Shown here one piece after another: positions 1 through 6,051 of a DNA stretch of 8,558 nt. The stretch comes from Bacteroidaceae bacterium. Lineage in GTDB: Bacteria; Bacteroidota; Bacteroidia; Bacteroidales; Bacteroidaceae. The stretch spans positions 1 to 8,558 of the forward strand of contig JABUUA010000072.1 of the NCBI GenBank assembly GCA_021443405.1, read 5' to 3'. The translations under genes were made by a program, and so were the position numbers. A model generated the notes under the pieces. That model made no database searches, was not told the DNA's origin, and saw nothing but the letters and a program-made list of their open reading frames with translations. Within the stretch, counting starts at the first letter, position 1, and every line of letters begins with the position of its first letter.

Positions 1-20
1 TTTCCGCTCGATTGCGGGTG

Positions 21-51
21 CAAAGGTACAACAAGTTTTCCGAACAACAAA
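21..51 (-). promoter_or_regulatory. Leftward Bacteroidetes-type promoter for a gene left of the window
   Basis: On the minus strand, TTTG (51-48) is followed by exactly 19 nt and then TACCTTTG (28-21). This matches both elements of the Bacteroidetes housekeeping sigma promoter (-33 TTTG, -7 TAnnTTTG) at their usual spacing. The expected transcription start is within about 10 nt to the left, so the transcript leaves the window almost at once. The gene it drives is not visible and cannot be named. Confidence 0.8.
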
Positions 52-96
52 ATGTTTCGAGAAGTTTTTTCAAAAAAAGTGTAATTGATACCATTA

Positions 97-140
97 TTTC
101 CCACAATAAAGAACTACAATTATTATCTTTGCCATATAAT
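97..140 (+). promoter_or_regulatory. Probable promoter of the sppA-lpxK-pnp-thiL operon
   Basis: TATCTTTG at 124-131 is a full match to the Bacteroidetes -7 element TAnnTTTG. The -33 element is weak: the best candidate is TTTC at 97-100, with a 23-nt spacer that is a little long. Transcription would start near 136-140 and leave a leader of about 40 nt. That leader is AT-rich, has no Shine-Dalgarno sequence before the ATG at 179, and is A-rich just upstream of the start, as is common in this phylum. A perfect AT palindrome (ATATAATTATAT, 134-145) overlaps the expected start site. Further upstream, T6-C-A7 at 65-78 may bend the DNA between the two divergent promoters. Confidence 0.6.
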
Positions 141-178
141 TATATATAAGGTATATCAACGGCACAAATACAACAATA

Positions 179-1954
179 ATGAAAAGTTTCTTGAAGTACA
201 CATTGGCGACCATGTTAGGCTTACTCTTGTTTAGCATCGTTGCCGGCATTATCTCCATCATCTCGTTCGCAGGCATGATTGCCAGCGAGAACTTGGGCGC
301 GCCCATCAAAGACAAGTCGGTGATGCGCATCAATCTGAATGGTGGCATGGAAGAACAAGGACAAAGCAACCCCCTCGCCATGCTGACGGGCGGCGAACAA
401 GAGTCTCTGGGGCTTGACATATTGTTGGAAGCCATCGACCGCGCCAAGACGAATGACAAGGTGCTGGGCATCTATCTGCACGGCGGCATCGTGGAAGCCA
501 CGCCGGCCATGCTGCAAGAATTGCGTCAGGCACTGGTTGACTTCAAGAAGAGCGGCAAGTTTATCTACTCATACGCCGACGCATACAATCAAGGAGGTTA
601 CTATGTTTGCTCCGTGGCAGACTCTCTGTTGCTCAATCCCTCGGGCACGGTGGACTGGCACGGCATGGCCTCAGTGCCCATTTTCTTCAAGGACGTGATG
701 GAAAAGGTGGGCGTGAAGATGCAGGTTTTCAAGGTCGGCACCTACAAGAGCGCCGTAGAACCCTACACCAGCACCGCCATGAGCGACGCCAATCGCGAGC
801 AAGTTACCTCGTACATCACGAGCATTTGGGAGAACATGTTGAAGGACGTTTCAGCCTCGCGTAAGGTGAAAACGGAGGACTTGAACGCCTATGCCGACAG
901 TTTCGCCATGTTCCAGCCCCGCACGAATCTGCTGAAGTGGAAGATGGTGGACAAGACTGTTTACATCGACGAAGTGCAGACGCTGCTGAAGAACAAGCTT
1001 GAACTGGGCGAGGACGACGATATAAAGTTTGTCACACCCAACGATGTGGCCACGGCAGAGAACCCGGACATCAAGGACAGCGACAACAGCATCGCCGTTT
1101 ATTATGCCTACGGCGACATCGTGGTTGACCCCGCGACGGGCGGCATGAATATGAACAAACACTGCATCGCCTCCTCACAAATGACGCAAGACTTGCGCGA
1201 CTTGCGCGAGAACGACGACGTGAAAGCCGTGGTCATCCGCGTGAACTCTGGTGGTGGAAGTGCCTACGCCAGCGAGCAAATCTGGCGCGAAATAGAACTG
1301 CTGAAGGAGAAGAAACCCGTGGTGATTTCCATGGGCGGCATGGCAGCCTCGGGCGGCTACTACATCTCGAGCGGCGCCAACCTCATCTATGCCGAGCCCA
1401 CGACGCTGACCGGAAGTATCGGTATCTTCGGCATGATTCCCGATGCCAGCGAACTGATTACTCAGAAGATTGGTGTGAAGTTCGACGTTGTGAAGACCAA
1501 TGCCCTCAGCGACTTTGGCAACCAAGGTCGGAGCATGAACGCCGACGAATGCCGTCTGCTGCAGGCCGAAATCGAGCGCGGCTACGAGATTTTCACGGGT
1601 CGTGTGGCCCAAGGCCGCAAGATGAAACTGGACGACGTAAAGGCGATTGCCGAAGGTCGTGTATGGACCGGACAGCAGGCGCTTGACCGCAAGCTCGTGG
1701 ACAAGTTAGGAAATCTGCAGGATGCTATAAAGGCCGCAGCCAAACTGGCCAAGCTCACCGACTACAACACCGACGCGTATCCCGCTCCGGCCGCTTGGTA
1801 CGAGAACCTGCTGAACAATAAAAAGTCGGATTATCTGGACACGCAGCTGCGCGGCGTACTGGGCGAATACTACACCACCTTCTCGCTCCTGCGCACCATC
1901 AACCAGCAAGACCGAATCCAGGCACGCCTGCCTTTCGACCTCAACTTGCAATAA
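179..1954 (+). CDS. sppA: Signal peptide peptidase SppA, 67K type (protease IV)
   Basis: Membrane-anchored serine protease of family S49 that degrades signal peptides left in the membrane after protein export. At 591 aa it has the long two-domain architecture of E. coli SppA. Residues about 7-33 form one hydrophobic anchor (LGLLLFSIVAGIISIISFAG). The N-terminal S49 domain contains GTYKSAVEPY, where K190 is the expected general-base lysine (E. coli K209). The C-terminal domain contains RVNSGGGSA (354-362) and MAASGGYY, where S391 is the expected nucleophile (E. coli S409). The K-S spacing of 201 residues is nearly the same as in E. coli. TTLTGSIGIFG follows at 408-418. The ATG at 179 leads directly into the anchor, so the start is secure. 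It is the first gene of the operon and ends 19 nt before lpxK. The assignment rests on the motifs, the length and the two-domain layout, all visible here. Confidence 0.96.
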   Translation: MKSFLKYTLATMLGLLLFSIVAGIISIISFAGMIASENLGAPIKDKSVMRINLNGGMEEQGQSNPLAMLTGGEQESLGLDILLEAIDRAKTNDKVLGIYLHGGIVEATPAMLQELRQALVDFKKSGKFIYSYADAYNQGGYYVCSVADSLLLNPSGTVDWHGMASVPIFFKDVMEKVGVKMQVFKVGTYKSAVEPYTSTAMSDANREQVTSYITSIWENMLKDVSASRKVKTEDLNAYADSFAMFQPRTNLLKWKMVDKTVYIDEVQTLLKNKLELGEDDDIKFVTPNDVATAENPDIKDSDNSIAVYYAYGDIVVDPATGGMNMNKHCIASSQMTQDLRDLRENDDVKAVVIRVNSGGGSAYASEQIWREIELLKEKKPVVISMGGMAASGGYYISSGANLIYAEPTTLTGSIGIFGMIPDASELITQKIGVKFDVVKTNALSDFGNQGRSMNADECRLLQAEIERGYEIFTGRVAQGRKMKLDDVKAIAEGRVWTGQQALDRKLVDKLGNLQDAIKAAAKLAKLTDYNTDAYPAPAAWYENLLNNKKSDYLDTQLRGVLGEYYTTFSLLRTINQQDRIQARLPFDLNLQ

Positions 1955-1973
1955 ATCGAGCTCCCCTCCTACC

Positions 1974-3044
1974 ATGAACACACTGCTGAAAATGCTGAGT
2001 TGGCTCTACGGGATAGGTGTAGGCTTGCGCAATATGCTCTTCGACATGGGCATTCTTGAGTCGCGTAGCTACGACATACCTATAATCAGCCTGGGCAACA
2101 TCACCGCGGGAGGGACCGGGAAAACGCCGCACGCCGAATACCTCATCCGTCTGCTCAGTCCCCATTACCGCGTGGCCGTGCTGAGTCGAGGCTACAGACG
2201 GAGAAGCAAAGGCTATGTGCTGGCCACCGCCGACACGCCCATCGACCAGATTGGCGACGAGCCGTGGCAGATGAAGCACAAGTTCCCCGAGGTGTACGTG
2301 GCCGTGGACGCCAACCGACGCCGGGGCATCGACCGCCTCATGACCGACGAAGCCACGCGCGACGTGCAGGTGATTCTGTTGGACGACGCCTACCAGCACC
2401 GCTACGTGAAGCCGAGCCTCAACATCTTATTGGTGGATAACAACCGACTTATTACCAACGACCACCTGCTCCCGGCCGGATTCCTGCGCGAGCCCGTCTC
2501 GGGAAAAGTGCGTGCCGATATGATGATAGTGACCAAGTGCCCCGCCCAACTCACGCCCATCGGCTACCAGATTGCCGAACACGCACTGGAGCCCCGGCCC
2601 TACCAGGACCTCTTCTACAGCACGATGCAATACGGCGACCTCACCCCCGTGTTCGCACAAACGCCGCCGCGCGCGCTGACGACCCTCGCCGACCAGCACA
2701 TTCTGCTGATTGCTGGCATTGCGTCGCCCCTGCAGATGGGCTACGACCTGCGGCCGTATTGTCCCGACATCAAGCTGCTGGCCTACCCCGACCACCACTA
2801 TTTCAGTCCGAAGGATGTGGAACAAATCAACGATGTCTTCGCCACACTGCCCCAACCCCGGTTGGCAATCACCACGGAGAAAGACGTCGCACGACTGCTT
2901 GTCACCCCCGGACTGAACGAGGAACTGCGGCAGCAACTTCACCAACTTCCCATCGAGGCACGCCTATTGAGAGACGACAAAACGTTTAACCTTAAAATAC
3001 TGACACATGTACACGAGAATTCAAAGATCCGCAGCATGGCTTAA
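1974..3044 (+). CDS. lpxK: Tetraacyldisaccharide 4'-kinase LpxK
   Basis: Inner-membrane kinase of the Raetz lipid A pathway. It phosphorylates the 4' position of tetraacyldisaccharide-1-phosphate with ATP to give lipid IVA. The 356-aa length is normal for the family. Visible motifs, in order: a short hydrophobic N-terminal segment that would lie on the membrane; the P-loop GNITAGGTGKTP (41-52); SRGYRRRSKGY (71-81); IGDEPWQM (93-100), followed by VAVDANRRRGI; the Walker B-like VILLDDAYQHR (133-143), where proteobacterial enzymes have DDGFQH and Bacteroidales commonly have DDAYQH; and LLPAGFLREPVSG (165-177), followed by ADMMIVTKC. The start is 19 nt after the sppA stop. The last 38 nt overlap the next gene. 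LpxK marks the organism as a lipid A-making Gram-negative. Confidence 0.96.
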   Translation: MNTLLKMLSWLYGIGVGLRNMLFDMGILESRSYDIPIISLGNITAGGTGKTPHAEYLIRLLSPHYRVAVLSRGYRRRSKGYVLATADTPIDQIGDEPWQMKHKFPEVYVAVDANRRRGIDRLMTDEATRDVQVILLDDAYQHRYVKPSLNILLVDNNRLITNDHLLPAGFLREPVSGKVRADMMIVTKCPAQLTPIGYQIAEHALEPRPYQDLFYSTMQYGDLTPVFAQTPPRALTTLADQHILLIAGIASPLQMGYDLRPYCPDIKLLAYPDHHYFSPKDVEQINDVFATLPQPRLAITTEKDVARLLVTPGLNEELRQQLHQLPIEARLLRDDKTFNLKILTHVHENSKIRSMA

Positions 3045-3819
3045 AGGCAAAATGAACTGCAAGCCCACGTCGGCAATCATCCTGGGCACAGGACTTGGCC
3101 GACTGGCCCACGAAATCGAGGTGGAGCAGACCTTCGACTACGCCGACATCCCCAACTTCCCCCTGACAACCGTCGAGGGTCACAAGGGGTGCCTCATCGT
3201 TGGCCGCCTCGGAGGCACCCCGATACTGGCTTTGCAGGGTCGCTATCATTACTACGAAGGCTTCTCGATGAAGGAAGTCACCTTCCCCATCCGCGTGATG
3301 TACGAACTGGGCATCCGGACGCTCTTCGTGTCGAACGCCGCCGGCGGCACCAATCCCGACTTTAAGGTGGGCGACATGATGATTATCAACGACCACATCA
3401 ACATGTTCCCCGAGCACCCCTTGCACGGCAAGAACTTCCCCACAGGCCCGCGTTTCCCCGACATGAGCGAGGCGTATGACCGCGAACTCATCGCTTTGGC
3501 CGACAGCATCGCCAAGGAGAAGGGCATCAAGGTGCAGCACGGTGTCTATCTCGGCACGCAGGGACCCACCTTCGAGACTCCGGCCGAATACCGCATGTTC
3601 TACCGTCTGGGCGCCGATGCCGTGGGCATGAGCACTGTGCCTGAAGTCATCGTGGCACACCACTGCGGCATACGTGTGTTCGGTGTGAGCGTTATCACCG
3701 ACCTCGGTATCGAGGGTCAGGTGCAACCCATCAGCCATGAAGAGGTGCAGAAGGCCGCCAACGAAGTGCAGCCTTATATGGCCGACATCATGGAAGCAAT
3801 GCTGGAACGAATCAACTAA
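3007..3819 (+). CDS. Purine nucleoside phosphorylase, class I (trimeric type)
   Basis: Cytoplasmic salvage enzyme that cleaves purine nucleosides with phosphate to the base and ribose-1-phosphate. The 270-aa protein aligns along its length with human PNP. It has a phosphate loop GTGLG (27-31, Thr where most PNPs have Ser), EGHKG (H59), GRYHYYEG (R79, H81, Y83, E84), SNAAGG (109-114), GPTFETPAEY (F189, E190), and GMSTVPEVIVAHHCG (207-221), nearly identical to human. HEEV at 244-247 supplies the counterpart of human H257. The ITD triplet at 230-232 puts Asp where human PNP has Asn243, the residue that favours 6-oxopurines, so adenosine-type substrates deserve testing. The start at 3007 is preferred over the internal ATG at 3052 because SAAWLKGKMNCKPTSAIILG matches the N-terminal helix and first strand of PNPs. 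That start overlaps lpxK by 38 bp in another frame. The stop is 3 nt before thiL. I give no gene symbol because names vary (punA, pnp, deoD). Confidence 0.95.
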   Translation: MYTRIQRSAAWLKGKMNCKPTSAIILGTGLGRLAHEIEVEQTFDYADIPNFPLTTVEGHKGCLIVGRLGGTPILALQGRYHYYEGFSMKEVTFPIRVMYELGIRTLFVSNAAGGTNPDFKVGDMMIINDHINMFPEHPLHGKNFPTGPRFPDMSEAYDRELIALADSIAKEKGIKVQHGVYLGTQGPTFETPAEYRMFYRLGADAVGMSTVPEVIVAHHCGIRVFGVSVITDLGIEGQVQPISHEEVQKAANEVQPYMADIMEAMLERIN

Positions 3820-3822
3820 ATA

Positions 3823-4875
3823 ATGGAAATAGCAGAAGTGGGAGAGTTCGGTCTCATCGACCGAATCAGTGAAAACATCCAACTGGAGCAGACGAGCAGC
3901 GAGAAAGGTATAGGCGACGACTGCGCCGTGCTGAACTACGGTGGCCCCACCCGCACGCTGGTGACCACTGACTTGCTCATGGAAGGCGTGCACTTCGACC
4001 TGCAGTATGTGCCGCTGAAACACCTCGGCTACAAGTCGGTGATGGTGAATCTGAGCGACATCTACGCGATGAACGGCACGCCGCGACAGATTACCGTGAG
4101 CCTTGCCGTGAGCAAGCGCTTCACCGTGGAAGACATCGAGGAGCTTTACGCGGGCATACGTCTGGCGTGCGAGCAGCACCACGTGGACATCGTGGGCGGC
4201 GACACCACCAGCAGTCTGACGGGTCTCGCCATCAGCATCACCGCCATCGGCGAGGCGCGTCCCGAGGACATCGTCTATCGCAGCGGCGCCAAAGAGACGG
4301 ACCTCATCTGCGTAAGCGGCAACTTGGGTGCGGCCTACATGGGTCTGCAACTGTTGGAACGCGAGAAAGCCGTTTTTGAGCAACAGCGCCGTGATTCGGC
4401 CGGCAAGAACACGCAGGCGATACCTTTCGAGCCCGACTTCAGCGGACGCGAGTATCTGTTGGAGCGCCAGCTGAAGCCCGAAGCGCGACGCGACATCGTG
4501 GAGGCGCTGGCGAGTGCCGGCATTCGGCCGACCAGCATGATGGACATATCGGACGGACTGAGCTCCGAGCTCATGCACATCTGCAAGCAGAGTGGCGTGG
4601 GCTGCCGTGTGTACGAAGAACGTCTGCCCCTCGACTACCAGACGGCGGTGATGGCGGAAGAGTTCAACCTGAGCGTCATCACCTGTGCCATGAACGGCGG
4701 CGAGGACTACGAACTGCTCTTCACCGTGCCGCTCACCGACCACGACCGCGTGTCGCAGATACCCGACGTCAAGGTCATCGGCTACATCACAAAACCGGAA
4801 CTGGGCCACGCCCTCATTTGCCCCGACGGCAGTGAGTTCGAGCTGAAGGCTCAGGGATGGAATCCGTTGCAGTGA
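3823..4875 (+). CDS. thiL: Thiamine-monophosphate kinase ThiL
   Basis: Cytoplasmic enzyme of the last step of thiamine pyrophosphate synthesis: thiamine phosphate + ATP gives thiamine diphosphate + ADP. It belongs to the PurM/ThiL ATP-binding superfamily. Motifs, in order: KGIGDDCAV (28-36) with the metal-binding acids D32/D33; TTDLLMEGVHF (48-58); VNLSDIYAMNGTP (75-87); VDIVGGDTTSS (121-131) with D127; MDISDGLSSEL (240-250); and NGGEDYELLFT (291-301). At 350 aa it is somewhat longer than E. coli ThiL (about 325 aa). The extra length appears to be a segment around residues 178-215 (ending in FSGREYLLERQLKP); this looks lineage-specific and is not damage. It starts 3 nt after the PNP stop and is the last gene of the operon. 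A repeat array begins 2 nt after its stop, followed by a terminator. No TPP riboswitch is visible, and none would be expected inside an operon. Confidence 0.96.
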   Translation: MEIAEVGEFGLIDRISENIQLEQTSSEKGIGDDCAVLNYGGPTRTLVTTDLLMEGVHFDLQYVPLKHLGYKSVMVNLSDIYAMNGTPRQITVSLAVSKRFTVEDIEELYAGIRLACEQHHVDIVGGDTTSSLTGLAISITAIGEARPEDIVYRSGAKETDLICVSGNLGAAYMGLQLLEREKAVFEQQRRDSAGKNTQAIPFEPDFSGREYLLERQLKPEARRDIVEALASAGIRPTSMMDISDGLSSELMHICKQSGVGCRVYEERLPLDYQTAVMAEEFNLSVITCAMNGGEDYELLFTVPLTDHDRVSQIPDVKVIGYITKPELGHALICPDGSEFELKAQGWNPLQ

Positions 4876-4876
4876 G

Positions 4877-5008
4877 ACGTGCAGACGTCCGTGGAGAGAC
4901 ATACGCTTGTCTGAGCCGAGACATAAGGTTGTCTGAGCTCACACATAAGGACGTCTGAAGCGAAACATAAGGATGTCTGCGCTCCCTCATAAGGATGTGT
5001 AAACAGAG
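4877..5008. repeat. Six-copy 22-bp tandem repeat with 11-bp alternating half-sites
   Basis: Six contiguous 22-bp units start at 4877, 4899, 4921, 4943, 4965 and 4987, with no indels. The core consensus is CATAAGGATGTCTGAG. The middle units are the most alike and the outer two are degenerate. Inside the array, AGACA-like sites (4875, 4897, 4919, 4941, 4963, 4985) alternate with TGTCT-like sites (4886, 4908, 4930, 4952, 4974, 4996), always 11 bp apart. These are inverted copies of one half-site, about one per helical turn. The phase continues beyond 5008: TCACCCGC occurs at 5009 and again at 5031. The array is non-coding (22 is not a multiple of 3 and no gene fits). It would be transcribed as the 3' untranslated region of thiL. 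A protein-binding array, an RNA structure and a decayed repetitive element are all possible; the sequence does not decide. Confidence 0.85.
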
Positions 5009-5024
5009 TCACCCGCATACCCTT

Positions 5025-5055
5025 CCTCACTCACCCGCGTGAGTGGGGATTTTTT
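5025..5055 (+). terminator. Rho-independent terminator of the sppA-thiL operon
   Basis: CCTCACTCAC (5025-5034) pairs with GTGAGTGGGG (5039-5048) over 10 bp, with one G-U wobble and a CCGC loop. An A and then six T (5050-5055) follow. This is a textbook intrinsic terminator for rightward transcription, 150 nt after the thiL stop. Its left arm contains the second copy of TCACCCGC, so the stem seems to have formed within the 22-bp phase of the upstream array. Confidence 0.9.
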
Positions 5056-5108
5056 CTTCGGAAAATCTGATTTTTTTCTAAGAAAATCGTCGCATTTTCT
5101 TAGAAAAA
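5052..5108. repeat. Three phased TTTTC...GAAAA dyads; the last two form a 15-bp inverted repeat
   Basis: Three small dyads follow the terminator: TTTTC/GAAAA arms at 5052-5065, TTTTCTAAGAAAA at 5074-5086 and TTTTCTTAGAAAA at 5095-5107. Their centres (5058.5, 5080, 5101) are 21-22 bp apart. The last two also make a perfect 15-bp inverted repeat, 5073-5087 with 5094-5108, around the loop CGTCGC. Leftward transcripts of the helix-hairpin-helix gene would meet this hairpin about 32 nt after the stop codon, so it may end or stabilise that transcript. It is AT-rich and has no U-tract after it on either strand, so it is not a standard terminator. No better leftward terminator is visible between the convergent genes. 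Confidence 0.6.
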
Positions 5109-5139
5109 CGAAACTCGCCCCGCAGACGCCGGTTTTCCG

Positions 5140-6051
5140 TCACTTGCCAAACTGCAAATACGGCTCCAGACGTCGCACATCGTTTTCCGTGAAATCGGGA
5201 AGCGAGCGCAAGGTCTCTATCGAGGTAATCGGCCCCATGTTGTGCCGATAGCTCCAGATGGACAACGCCCGATAACCGCTCATATAGGGGTGGCGCATCA
5301 GCACGTTGCGGGCGCAGTGGTTCACGTCGATGCGCACGACCTTCGAGGTGTCCACCGTCACATAGGCTTGCGCCTGTTCGGGCATGCCGTCGATTTCCGC
5401 CAGTTGTGCCGCGCTGGCGAAGCCCCCGAGGCGGGAGCGATAGTCCACGATGCGCCGGGCATAGTAGCTGCCAATGCCGGGAATCATCTTCAACTGTGCC
5501 GTGTCGGCGGTGTTGAGGTCCAGTGTCTCGCCCTCCTTCAACTTGACTTGTCGCAGGGAGGATGCGGGGCGCACGGCGGCGGTGTCGGCCGACCGCTCCT
5601 CCCACGACGGGACGTCGGTCTTGCGGCGCGGCGCCGCAAGGGGTGTCATGGGCTGAAATGCCTCGCCAATGCGGACGTGGGGCGACAATCGTTGCCACAA
5701 CGCGCGCGTCATGCCGGGCACATGGGAGAAGTCCTCCACCGTGCTATACGCGTACCCACGCGCGCGATACCTATATATACCTCTCACCATGGACGGCGTG
5801 AGGCCCAGTCGCAGCAAGGCGGTGGAGTCGGCGGTGTTGGGGTCGAAGTCGAAGGTCTCCACCGTGCGTGCAGGTTGGGAATAGTAGCGGGAGGGCTTCT
5901 GTTTCACGGTCGTCGTGCGGTCGGAATCCGTTGCTGGTGCGCTCTCGCGGGTTCGACCGCGGAAGAAAAGGGCCAGCGTCACGCCGAACAGCACCGCCAA
6001 CAAGGCGATGACGCCGCGCCGCTCCGCCGTATTTCTATGGAAAAACTTCAC
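5140..6051 (-). CDS. ComEA-like helix-hairpin-helix protein with N-terminal membrane anchor
   Basis: 303-aa protein. Residues 1-12 are basic, 13-30 are hydrophobic (VIALLAVLFGVTLALFF), and a Ser/Thr/Arg-rich linker follows, so the rest probably lies outside the cytoplasm on a single anchor. Three helix-hairpin-helix (HhH) units follow at about 67-126, 177-226 and 240-301. The middle one is canonical: LDLNTADTAQLKMIPGIG (177-194), then RIVDYRSRLGGF. The first (FDPNTADSTALLRLGLTP) and third (IDVNHCARNVLMRHPYMSG) keep the fold signature but lack the PGIG hairpin that binds the DNA backbone. The family includes the competence protein ComEA, which binds incoming DNA. Whether this paralog does so is unknown; I do not call it comEA. 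The start is GTG at 6051, whose GTGA overlaps the TGA stop of the upstream symporter by 4 nt, so translation is probably coupled. No other start gives a better anchor. Confidence 0.88.
   Translation of the reverse strand: MKFFHRNTAERRGVIALLAVLFGVTLALFFRGRTRESAPATDSDRTTTVKQKPSRYYSQPARTVETFDFDPNTADSTALLRLGLTPSMVRGIYRYRARGYAYSTVEDFSHVPGMTRALWQRLSPHVRIGEAFQPMTPLAAPRRKTDVPSWEERSADTAAVRPASSLRQVKLKEGETLDLNTADTAQLKMIPGIGSYYARRIVDYRSRLGGFASAAQLAEIDGMPEQAQAYVTVDTSKVVRIDVNHCARNVLMRHPYMSGYRALSIWSYRHNMGPITSIETLRSLPDFTENDVRRLEPYLQFGK

Noticed and set aside
94..471. 125-codon minus-strand frame across the sppA start and leader
   Set aside because: Antisense to the sppA N-terminal region; it ends in the promoter area with no coding signature.
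3052..3819. Shorter PNP starting at the internal ATG
   Set aside because: It would remove the SAAWLKGK helix that aligns with the N-terminus of other class I PNPs. It would avoid the overlap with lpxK, but overlaps are common in compact operons.
2992..4902. 636-codon open frame on the minus strand opposite the PNP and thiL genes
   Set aside because: It lies wholly antisense to two confidently recognised genes. Its product is rich in H, V, L, G and A with no domain I recognise, as expected from GC-rich codon use read backward.
4877..5008. Possible short CRISPR array
   Set aside because: The units are contiguous 22-mers with no spacers of unique sequence, they vary from copy to copy, and no cas gene is nearby.
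5039..5251. Small frame with repeated FLRK-type residues over the dyad region
   Set aside because: The repeated residues are just translations of the TTTTC...GAAAA dyads. It starts in the terminator stem and runs into the antisense of the HhH gene.
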